Assembly: GCA_002345675.1 (NCBI GenBank)
Contig: DDWL01000066.1
Coordinates: 163,191-227,190 of the forward strand
Length of the DNA stretch: 64,000 nt
Reading direction: 5' to 3'
Source: Bacteroidales bacterium UBA2287
GTDB taxonomy: Bacteria > Bacteroidota > Bacteroidia > Bacteroidales > Tenuifilaceae
In this document: positions 48,201-54,729 of the stretch, in pieces
Layout of the letters: each line of letters starts with the position of its first letter
How positions within the stretch are numbered: position 1 is the stretch's first letter
The notes under the pieces: model-generated
Database searches by the model: none
Told to the model about the DNA's origin: nothing
The model's input: only the letters and a program-made list of their open reading frames with translations
Program-made: the position numbers and the translations under genes

Positions 48201-49013
48201 AAAAAGGGAAATCAAATTTCGCTTTTATGCAACTTGCCCGATAACGATTGCACTGTAATTGCCGACGAAACTAAGCTAAGCCAAATTATAAATAACCTTT
48301 TAAGCAATTCCATTAAATTTACCACCAATGGCGAAATTGAAATGGGTTATGTTGAAGATAACCAGTTTATTAAATTCTATGTTAAGGATAGCGGCATTGG
48401 CATTAACGCCGAGAATCACTCCATTGTATTCGAACGTTTTCGACAGGTTGAGGTCGACGATTCTCGGAAGTTTGGCGGTACAGGTTTAGGACTTTCCATT
48501 TCGAAGGCTTTTGTCGAACTTATGGGAGGGCAAATCTGGGTCGAGTCGGAACTTGAAAAGGGTGCAACATTTTATTTTACAATTCCATACGTTTTGGTCA
48601 AAAGAGAAAAGCAAATAGTTAATGCCATTATATCTGAAAAGTTCGATTTTAGTGGAAAAAAAATAATACTTGTCGAAGATGAGCATGCAAACTATCTGCT
48701 AATTAACAATTGGCTCGAGGAGACAAATGCAAAAGTAATTTATGCAGCCAATGGACTCGAAGCGGTAAGTTTGTTCGAAAATAATCCGGAAATCGATCTC
48801 GTTTTAATGGATATTAAAATGCCCGAAATGAACGGTTTTGAAGCTACACGAATTATAAAATCCATTAAAAAGAGTATTCCAGTAATTGCTCTAACAGCCT
48901 ATGCAATGGCTGGCGATAAGGCAAAATGCCTCGAGGCAGGTTGCGACAGTTACATGTCGAAGCCACTAAAACGACAAGAATTACTTAGCTTAATTGCTTC
49001 GTATTTTGTATAA
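45279..49013 (+). CDS. Hybrid PAS sensor histidine kinase (six PAS domains)
   Basis: 1244 aa from the ATG at 45279. No membrane segment. About six PAS domains (~65-180, 225-320, 325-450, 455-570, 575-700, 705-815), with coiled coils after the first (NQSNEELRNIMDELTESN) and before the kinase (NEEYLALNEELVESNNRISN). HisKA His891 (MSHEIRTPMNA), HATPase (DSGIGINAEN, GGTGLGLSIS) and receiver (~1125-1244) with Asp1178 (LMDIKMPEMNG) and SKPL. Likely a cytosolic multi-input kinase that passes phosphate to its own receiver; no partner response regulator is adjacent. Confidence 0.93.
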   Translation: MESEITSIEALRRRIENLIKGSKNEVFELNNLTLNEIVDEVVIYSSKHYQQFVVSDRIFNHALDMLCIAGYDGYFKTLNPSWSKVLGWSTEEMLAKPWIEFVHPDDRESTLNIKSVLTNGEEIYQFENRYKCKDGSIKWLSWNSYPYPVENIMFGVARDITFKKNAEENLLKSELKLKKQVDEYTALAEELNQSNEELRNIMDELTESNLRTSALVAANPDLMFVYSRQGEFLDYHTPRPDLLLLKPENFLHKRVGDVLPEYLAKLNQEAIDKLFETGTAQTYSYSLELNGTLSHFDARMVKYGKDKALAIVRDITTQKQAEIAIAKSEEKFRLLVKNSSDTISILTAEGKQKYISPVVERVTGYKVEELLGTRIDEVIHPNDLQSVMEHWQELLANPQKIQTSQYRHIHKTQGWVYLEAVGQNFLAEPSVNGIVLSVRDINERKKAELELQASEEKYRLLFENMTQGFALHEIIVDENSNPCDYRYLSVNPAFEQITGLNSSNLIGKTVLEVLPNIEVNWIETYGKVAQTKQAIRYENFSAELSKYFDVNAFSPKKGQFAVVFSDITMRKLAEEKVNKLSKGIEQSPAIVVITNTMGEIEYVNPRFTEVTGYSLKETVGQNPRILKSGHHNTEFYQNLWNTISSGSDWRGEILNKKKNGEEYWESALISPVKNEKGEIKNYIAIKEDITERKETLIALEQNNQLINAMLDNLPVGIFMIDSKTGKPLIANEHAKKLMGRGIINDTNVDSLAEVYKAYIAGTNEPYPTSKMPIVQGIRGVVSYIDDLEVEHPNGNRVLLEIFGSPLTDSAGNIWASLVGFHDITERKKEQEALKLSEFVLKEKNEEYLALNEELVESNNRISNINTELIAAREKAEENDMLKTAFLANMSHEIRTPMNAIIGFSEVLLKPTLSDEKQKFFTSVLNEACQQLLTVVNDVIDIAKVETKQVKLYKGEVDLNKLLQKSHSIYSAIAQKKGNQISLLCNLPDNDCTVIADETKLSQIINNLLSNSIKFTTNGEIEMGYVEDNQFIKFYVKDSGIGINAENHSIVFERFRQVEVDDSRKFGGTGLGLSISKAFVELMGGQIWVESELEKGATFYFTIPYVLVKREKQIVNAIISEKFDFSGKKIILVEDEHANYLLINNWLEETNAKVIYAANGLEAVSLFENNPEIDLVLMDIKMPEMNGFEATRIIKSIKKSIPVIALTAYAMAGDKAKCLEAGCDSYMSKPLKRQELLSLIASYFV

Positions 49014-49050
49014 CAATCGCTACCCCGTTCGACCGCTTGGAGCAATACCA

Positions 49051-49157
49051 ACCCGTCTGACCGCCTTGAGCGGTCAGACGGGTTAAAAAGGCAAGTTTTG
49101 GGTGTCATCTCGTCCGACCGCTCCAAGCGGTCTGACGGGTTAATAAGGAATTCGTTG
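49051..49157. repeat. Paired GTCTGACCGCT palindrome unit, copy after first plus-strand kinase
   Basis: ACCCGTCTGACCG...CGGTCAGACGGGT (13-bp arms, 49051-49083), a spacer with AAGTTTTGGGTGTCATC, a second palindrome CGTCCGACCGCT...AGCGGTCTGACG (49111-49138), then GGGTTAATAAGGAATTCGTTGGTT. The same unit follows the next kinase gene (52479-52590) and recurs partly at 52701-52790. Confidence 0.8.
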
Positions 49158-49260
49158 GTTAAATCGATATTTTTTTATCAACAAATTGATGTTGATTATT
49201 AGATAAATGCCTCCATAACCTGACGGCTATGAATAACTATCGGGGTTCAGTTGTCGAATT

Positions 49261-49340
49261 TAGACTGTAGACTGTAGACCGACTGTAGACTGCTTACTGC
49301 CGACTGCCGACTGCGAACTTCCGTCTTCGGTCTTCCGACT
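49261..49340. repeat. Degenerate GACTGTAGACTG / GACTGCCGACTGC tandem repeat
   Basis: Short, imperfect tandem units (AGACTGTAGACTGTAGACC, then CGACTGCCGACTGCGAAC, then CTTCCGTCTTCGGTCTTCC). Non-coding; they fill the second half of the 413-bp gap between the two kinase genes. No promoter motif stands out. Confidence 0.7.
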
Positions 49341-49426
49341 CAATGACATAAATCAACCCCCTAATTAACAGACTATGCTTAAAAAAATCGTTATTTGCTT
49401 TAGATTCTCTTAAAATACTCGACTCT

Positions 49427-52400
49427 ATGTTTTTTATCGACCTCATATACAACCTATCAACACTTGTTGCGCTAAGCATTATATCGGGTTTTATCGACAA
49501 TAGGTGGAGCAGTACAACGCAACGAGGGGCTATGGCTCAGGGTCTTTTGTTTGGTTTTGTTGCGCTGCTTGGAATGCTAAATCCACTTGTTTTTCAGCCA
49601 GGCTTGGTTTTCGACGGACGCTCCGTTGTTATTAGTCTTTGTGGTTTATTTTTTGGCCCAGTTGCAGCTTTAATCTCGTCGGTTATGGCCATTGCACTTA
49701 GGGTTTATCAGGGTGGAGTTGGTGTATACATGGGTGTTTCGGTTATTATTGCTTCGGCTTTAATTGGTATTTTTTATTACTACAGGCGTAAAAAGAGGAG
49801 TAAGAAAATTTCGGCATTCTTTCTATGGAACTTTGGAATTCTTGTTCATATTGCCATGTTATTGCTTACTTCTTTTCTGCCAAGGGAGTCGCAAATGGCC
49901 GTTTTAAAAAACATAGGTTTTTCAATAATTCTGTTTTATCCTCTGGCAACAATTTTAATAGGTAAAATACTAAACGATCAGGAAGTAAAAGTAAAGTCGG
50001 TTGCTGCGCTCCGAAAAAGCGAGGGGCTATTTCGTTCTCTAGCTCAGTCGTCGCCAGTTGGAATTTGCAAAGTTAGCACAAAGGGCGAGTACATATTTAT
50101 AAACGATAGGTGGTCCGATATTACAGGCATTAGTGCCGAAGAAACTATTGGAAAAAGTGTTTCGCACATTGCTCATGCCGACGATAAAAACGATGTTGAA
50201 ACATCGTTTAATAACCTAATTAACAACGGAAACCCATTCGATTTAGAATTTAAAATTATTTCGCCCCTTGGAAAACAGTGCTGGGTACATGGGAAATTCG
50301 AAATCGAAATGGACGAAGATGGCGATTCGATTGGTTATGTGGGCACTCTTTTCGATATTGATGAACGGAAAAAAAAGGAGGAGGAACTTCGCCGCTGGGA
50401 AACGATTTTTAAGTCGACTCGCGTAGGCATTGTTCTTGGAAAAAGCGATAGCCAGTTTTTCGACATAATGAACCCCGCATTTGCCCGAATGTACGGCTAT
50501 ACACAGGAGGAACTTATTGGCAAAACTGTTTTATCGGTATTTGCACCTAACGAGCGCGAAAGCGTTCCAAACCATATTCGTACCGCTTTCGAAAAGGGCT
50601 TTCATACTTTCGAGTCGTGGCATGTTCGAAAGGATGGTAGCCTTTTCCCCGTATTAGTAAGCATTACGGCCGTTAAAGACAGACATGGAAACCCTTTATA
50701 CCGAATTGCTAACGTGCAAGACATAACCGAGAGGTACGAGTCGGAAGCTAAGCTTAAAAGCGAAAAGTATAGGCTTGCTAGTATTATTGAAGCAACTAAT
50801 ATTGGAACTTGGGAGTGGAATATTGAAACAGGAGAACTTTTTGTAAATGAGCGGTGGACCGAAATTGTTGGCTACTCGCTTAACGAACTTATGCCCATTT
50901 CAATAAAAACGTGGGAAAGTTTAGCTCACCCCGAAGATTTTGTTGCATCAAATATTGCAATCCAAAAGCATTTTATTCGAGAAACAGATTTTTATGATAT
51001 TGAATTACGCATGCTTCATAAAGCAGGGTATTGGGTATGGGTACTCGTTAGGGGAAAGGTTGCCGAATGGACAGCCGATGGCAAGCCATTAAAAATGTTT
51101 GGAACCCATAAGGACATTACCGAACGAAAGCACTGGGAAGAAACGCTAAGGCAAAATGAACAACGCCTAAAAGAGCAAAATGAAGAGTATTTAGTTCTTA
51201 ATGAAGAACTTACTGAAATAAATGACAAACTTCGCTTTAATGAAAACAGGTTAAAAGAGCAAAACGAAGAGTACTTAGCATTGAACGAGGAACTTACAGA
51301 GTCGAACGAAAGGGTTAAGCAAGTAAATACACAACTTGCTGTGGCTAAAAAACGTGCCGAAGAGAGCGACAAGCTTAAGTCGGCATTTTTGGCAAACATG
51401 AGCCACGAAATTCGAACTCCAATGAATGCTATAATTGGATTTTCCGAAATGCTTCTTCGACCCGATTTACCCAAGGAGAAGCAGGTAACTTTTACCGAGG
51501 TTCTTAATGCATCGTGTAATCAACTTTTAACCGTAATAAACGATGTGCTCGATATTTCGAAGGTTGAAACCGGTCAAATGGTTGTACATAATGGAATGGT
51601 TCACATAAACGACTTAATTCAAAACATTCATTCGCTGTTTTTGCCCAATGCAAAAAAGAAGGGAAATATACTTTCGCTTAACTTCTCACTCTCCAACGAG
51701 AGCTGCCTAACCCTTTCGGATGAAGCAAAGTTGAGACAAATTATTTCGAACCTCGTTAGTAACGCCATTAAGTTTACTCACGATGGAGAAATAAAAATTG
51801 GGTATAGAGTTGTCGATGATTTTATTGAGTTTTATGTTCACGATACCGGAATTGGAATTTCGCCCGAAAATTTCCATGTAATTTTCGAAAGGTTTAGGCA
51901 AGCCGACCACCCCGATTCGCGAAAGTATGGTGGTACAGGCCTTGGGTTGGCCATTTCTAAAGCATTTGTCGAAATGCTTGGTGGCACAATTTGGGTTCAA
52001 TCGCAGCTGGGAAAGGGGGCGTCGTTTTTCTTTAAAGTTCCATTTAATCCAATTATTGGGGGCGAAAGGTCGAAACGCGAAACCCAAGTTGATAACTATG
52101 ATTTTAGCAACTTAAATATTCTTATTGCCGAGGACGAGGAGGCCAATATTGTTTATATGCAGGAAGTTTTTGAGGAAACTTCGGCAAATTTGTTCTTTGC
52201 AATAAATGGTCGGGAAGCAGTAAGCCAGGTAAGCACTGGTACTAAATTCAACCTTATTTTTATGGATATAAAAATGCCCATACTAAATGGCGTTGAAGCG
52301 GCTCAGGCCATTCGTGCGTTGGGTGTAAACGTTCCAATTGTTGCCCTAACGGCATACGCAATGGCTGGCGACAAGCAAAAGTACTTGGAGTTAGGTTTCG

Positions 52401-52468
52401 ACCATTACATTTCGAAACCAGTGCTGCGAAAGGAATTGTTTGATTTGGTGTCGCATTTATCGCCGTAG
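49427..52468 (+). CDS. Membrane-bound hybrid PAS sensor histidine kinase with 5TM-LYT sensor
   Basis: 1013 aa. Residues ~1-185 hold a 5TMR-LYT (LytS/YhcK-type) membrane sensor (NLSTLVALSIISGFI, GLLFGFVALLGMLNP, SVVISLCGLFFGPVAALIS). Three PAS domains follow (~200-320, 325-440, 445-565), then a coiled coil in which a 28-residue segment (577-604) is repeated at 605-632 (RLKEQNEEYLVLNEELTE / RLKEQNEEYLALNEELTE). HisKA His660 (MSHEIRTPMNA), HATPase (GGTGLGLAIS) and receiver (~895-1013) with Asp947 (FMDIKMPILNG). LYT domains bind small ligands or sense the envelope in other proteins; the input here is unknown. Confidence 0.93.
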   Translation: MFFIDLIYNLSTLVALSIISGFIDNRWSSTTQRGAMAQGLLFGFVALLGMLNPLVFQPGLVFDGRSVVISLCGLFFGPVAALISSVMAIALRVYQGGVGVYMGVSVIIASALIGIFYYYRRKKRSKKISAFFLWNFGILVHIAMLLLTSFLPRESQMAVLKNIGFSIILFYPLATILIGKILNDQEVKVKSVAALRKSEGLFRSLAQSSPVGICKVSTKGEYIFINDRWSDITGISAEETIGKSVSHIAHADDKNDVETSFNNLINNGNPFDLEFKIISPLGKQCWVHGKFEIEMDEDGDSIGYVGTLFDIDERKKKEEELRRWETIFKSTRVGIVLGKSDSQFFDIMNPAFARMYGYTQEELIGKTVLSVFAPNERESVPNHIRTAFEKGFHTFESWHVRKDGSLFPVLVSITAVKDRHGNPLYRIANVQDITERYESEAKLKSEKYRLASIIEATNIGTWEWNIETGELFVNERWTEIVGYSLNELMPISIKTWESLAHPEDFVASNIAIQKHFIRETDFYDIELRMLHKAGYWVWVLVRGKVAEWTADGKPLKMFGTHKDITERKHWEETLRQNEQRLKEQNEEYLVLNEELTEINDKLRFNENRLKEQNEEYLALNEELTESNERVKQVNTQLAVAKKRAEESDKLKSAFLANMSHEIRTPMNAIIGFSEMLLRPDLPKEKQVTFTEVLNASCNQLLTVINDVLDISKVETGQMVVHNGMVHINDLIQNIHSLFLPNAKKKGNILSLNFSLSNESCLTLSDEAKLRQIISNLVSNAIKFTHDGEIKIGYRVVDDFIEFYVHDTGIGISPENFHVIFERFRQADHPDSRKYGGTGLGLAISKAFVEMLGGTIWVQSQLGKGASFFFKVPFNPIIGGERSKRETQVDNYDFSNLNILIAEDEEANIVYMQEVFEETSANLFFAINGREAVSQVSTGTKFNLIFMDIKMPILNGVEAAQAIRALGVNVPIVALTAYAMAGDKQKYLELGFDHYISKPVLRKELFDLVSHLSP

Positions 52469-52478
52469 TGTTATACAA

Positions 52479-52590
52479 CCCGTCAGACCGTCTTGAGCGG
52501 TCAGACGGGTTTAAAAAAAAGGTAGGTTTTGCGTATCATCCGTCCGACCGCTCCAAGCGGTCTGACGGGTTAATAAGGGATGCGTTGGTT
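52479..52590. repeat. Paired GTCTGACCGCT palindrome unit, copy after second kinase
   Basis: Starts 11 bp after the kinase stop codon. ACCCGTCAGACCG...CGGTCAGACGGGT (52478-52510), spacer GGTAGGTTTTGCGTATCATC, CGTCCGACCGCT...AGCGGTCTGACG (52541-52568), GGTTAATAAGGGATGCGTTGGTT. Close copy of 49051-49157. Confidence 0.8.
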
Positions 52591-52599
52591 GGCTAAAGC

Positions 52600-52790
52600 C
52601 AATAAAGTAAACCCATCGGGTTGCTTAATGCAATCTAATGGGTTTAATTAATACCAACCCGTCCGACCGCTCCAAGCGGTTAGGCGAGTTTAATTGTTTA
52701 ACCCGTCAGACCGCCTTGAGCGGTCAGACGGGTTAAGAAGATAAGTTTTGGGTGTCATCCCGTCCGACTGCTCAAAACGGACTGACGGGT
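52600..52790. repeat. Further GTCTGACCGCT palindromes
   Basis: CCAATAAAGTAAACCCATCGGG and TAATGGGTTTAATTA words, then three more palindromes: ACCCGTCCGACCGCT... (52657-52690, right arm decayed), ACCCGTCAGACCG...CGGTCAGACGGGT (52701-52733) and CCCGTCCGACTGCT...ACTGACGGG (52759-52789), with the spacer AAGTTTTGGGTGTCATC again between the last two. No ORF. Confidence 0.7.
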
Positions 52791-52811
52791 TTAATTTGTC
52801 TTGTAATTTTG

Positions 52812-52994
52812 TTAATATTCGAAAAACGAATTCTCGTAAACTAATTCAATTTTTTTGTGCTTTACGGCGTTAGGTATATTTATACACTCCTGTCCATCTA
52901 AAACAAAATGATGCTCGGTTTTACTTTCCTCATTAACCGATACAGCAGCCTCATCAATTTTCTGTTTTTGCTTGTAATATTTTATTAGGCCCAT
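52812..52994 (-). CDS. Small hypothetical protein
   Basis: 60 aa, beginning MGLIKYYKQKQKID, acidic and polar, with no signal peptide or motif I recognise. It starts 30 bp after the stop of the 85-aa gene on the same strand, so the two are likely cotranscribed. Credible as a gene because of position and composition only. Confidence 0.45.
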   Translation of the reverse strand: MGLIKYYKQKQKIDEAAVSVNEESKTEHHFVLDGQECINIPNAVKHKKIELVYENSFFEY

Positions 52995-53024
52995 AATTCA
53001 AAATATTTGGTTAAAGAATGGTTG

Positions 53025-53282
53025 TTAGGCAGGTGTAATCACGAATTTTTCCTCTCTGCTATAAATATGCAGAATAAAATCGTTAACATATTCAATAACA
53101 TACATTTGCGCTGAACTTAGTTGTAGAATAATCTTTTTGTTTCTTTTCTTGACCAAGTATTGCAAATTGGTTTTTCCGTTAATGCAAAGCTGATTGTTTT
53201 CGGAGAACTTGTAAACCACCTGTTTTTGGGGGTCAATCCAAGTCGAATTGGTTATCATTTTTTTAATTATTTCAATTGCCAT
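53025..53282 (-). CDS. Small hypothetical protein
   Basis: 85 aa. Predicted mostly beta (VVYKFSENNQLCINGKTNLQ; KKIILQLSSAQMYVIEYVN; FILHIYSREEKFVI), resembling a small lipocalin-like or stress-type fold without a signal peptide. Lies downstream of cheW but separated from it by the MITE-like element 53337-53552. Function unknown. Confidence 0.5.
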   Translation of the reverse strand: MAIEIIKKMITNSTWIDPQKQVVYKFSENNQLCINGKTNLQYLVKKRNKKIILQLSSAQMYVIEYVNDFILHIYSREEKFVITPA

Positions 53283-53336
53283 AGCTTTATCTCCTTTTCT
53301 TTTTTAATGTGTTTGAAATGATAATTTTGGTAAAAA

Positions 53337-53552
53337 GGATGTCTCAAAAGAAAAATTAACCACAAGTCCCGATAACTATCGGGAGCAAAGAAAAACAAAC
53401 CCCGATATTTATCGGGGACAAAGACAATACACATATAAAACTCTTTGTGAACTTTGTGCAAAACTTTTGTGCCCCGATAGTTATCGGGGTTTGTGGTTAG
53501 ACTTTTGCCTTCGGCGAGCTCCCTTTGGTCGGTTGTAACAAATGAGTCAGCC
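53337..53552 (-). mobile_element. MITE-like repeat, copy 2 (inverted, ~216 bp)
   Basis: Opposite orientation to 37976-38167. Ends GGATGTCTCA (53337-53346) and TGAGTCAGCC (53543-53552) are degenerate forms of the other copy's inverted ends. It shares the GCCTTCGGCGAGCTCCCTT segment, the TCTTTGTGAACTTTGTGC run and AAAAGAAAAATTAACCACAA, and holds three CCCGATA palindromes. Non-coding; it fills the gap 53283-53577. Confidence 0.65.
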
Positions 53553-53577
53553 GCTTTTTCATATTAAATTCGCAGTC

Positions 53578-54075
53578 TTACGCCTCAGCAGTTTCGTTGG
53601 TTTCACTTAGTTCAACCAGTTCCTGTTCGCTAAACACCTTAACAACGTCAATAATCATAATCATTTTATTGTCAATATCCACAATTCCTGTAATAAAGGC
53701 CGATTTGTAGGTGGATCCAATTGAGGGAGGTGGCTTAATTTGACTGTCGTCGATTACCAAAACCTCGTTAACCTCGTCAACCAGCATGCCTATGTGAACA
53801 ACCTCTTCATCAATTCTAATGTCCATAACAACAATACTGGTTTTGTTGGTGCTCTCGGTTTCGTGCATTCCAAGCTTTAGCTTAGTGTTAACAACTGGAA
53901 GCACCATGCCCCGTAGGTTCATTATACCTTTCATGTAGTAAGGCGAGTGCGGAACCCTTGTAATAGTGGGCAGTTCAATAATATTTAGTACCGAGTTAAC
54001 GTGCGATGCGTAAATCTCGTCGCCAATTTTAAACGTTAGGTACGAGTTCTCTATGTTGTTCTTTTTCTCTTCCAT
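53578..54075 (-). CDS. cheW: Chemotaxis coupling protein CheW
   Basis: 165 aa from the ATG at 54075; a longer frame opens at 54138 but adds a non-family basic segment. The CheW domain covers nearly the whole protein (YLTFKIGDEIYASHVNSVLN, RVPHSPYYMKGIMNLRGMVLPVVN, IGMLVDEVNEVLVIDDSQIK, FITGIVDIDNKMIMIIDV). It couples chemoreceptors to CheA. The gene lies in a minus-strand series MCP - RR - cheW; no CheA is encoded in the window. Confidence 0.92.
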   Translation of the reverse strand: MEEKKNNIENSYLTFKIGDEIYASHVNSVLNIIELPTITRVPHSPYYMKGIMNLRGMVLPVVNTKLKLGMHETESTNKTSIVVMDIRIDEEVVHIGMLVDEVNEVLVIDDSQIKPPPSIGSTYKSAFITGIVDIDNKMIMIIDVVKVFSEQELVELSETNETAEA

Positions 54076-54151
54076 GGTTTTGTGTTTTGTTGTCGTTATT
54101 GTTTTCGGTTTCAAATAGCTTTGCCTTAAGGTACTCAAGCATCGAAATCAT
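54029..54151 (-). CDS. Possible 40-aa leader ORF overlapping cheW
   Basis: ATG at 54151 opens a 40-codon frame (MISMLEYLKAKLFETENNND ...) that overlaps the cheW start by 47 bp in another frame and stops at 54029. It could couple translation to cheW or be chance. Charged composition, no motif. Confidence 0.2.
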   Translation of the reverse strand: MISMLEYLKAKLFETENNNDNKTQNHGREKEQHRELVPNV

Positions 54152-54240
54152 TTTTTGCTCTTTTCTCTTGCCGAAAGTATGAGTGTCGAGTAGTGTGCAC
54201 ATTTCCTAATACTTAAAATGGTTGTTAAAACTTAAAAATG

Positions 54241-54705
54241 TTACCTGCTGGCAAGCCTATGAACCTCCGATTTAAAGAACCCTATGTCGAAGGGTTTGCT
54301 AAGAACAGTTGATGCTCCAAGTTCTTTTGCCATAAGTAAGTAATCGTTTGAATGAACAAGCCCACCACCCGACATGGCCATTAGCATTGTTTGTGGAAAC
54401 ATTTTTTTTATATGCATTATTACCTCAAGTCCATCCTCGGTTGGCATAATTATATCGGTTACAACAAGGTTGTAGGGTTTGATTATTTGCATTTTCATGC
54501 CAATGTTTCCATCCGAAGCAGTGTCAACCTCAAAGCCTTCGCTTTGAATAAGCTCTTTAAGTGAGTTTACTAAATCAACATCGTCGTCGATTATTAGCAC
54601 TCGTTTGCACGCACCATTTATGTTTTTAATGTCGAACATTACTTTTGAATTTAATGGTGAGGTTTGCATTGGGATATTTTTTGAGGGTGCATATTTAATG
54701 TTCAA
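54241..54705 (-). CDS. Single-domain response regulator
   Basis: 154 aa; receiver domain at ~35-150 with an N-terminal extension of ~33 residues that may be an upstream mis-start (other ATGs at residues 13 and 23). Acidic pocket VLIIDDDVD, acceptor Asp84 in VVTDIIMPTEDG, MAMSGGG, VLSKPFD. No output domain, so it probably acts by protein contact like CheY. It lies between the MCP gene (24 bp after the MCP stop) and cheW, suggesting it belongs to that pathway. Confidence 0.88.
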   Translation of the reverse strand: MNIKYAPSKNIPMQTSPLNSKVMFDIKNINGACKRVLIIDDDVDLVNSLKELIQSEGFEVDTASDGNIGMKMQIIKPYNLVVTDIIMPTEDGLEVIMHIKKMFPQTMLMAMSGGGLVHSNDYLLMAKELGASTVLSKPFDIGFFKSEVHRLASR

Positions 54706-54729
54706 CTATGCACCCTCAAGGGTGGTTAC

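Noticed and set aside
49051..52790. Repeated palindromes suggesting a CRISPR array
   Set aside because: Units are not regularly spaced, repeats differ, spacers are themselves conserved and no cas gene is present.
53267..53461. Minus-strand frame of 64 aa over the repeat element
   Set aside because: Its sequence comes from the CCCGATA repeats and the MITE-like element, and it overlaps the 85-aa gene.
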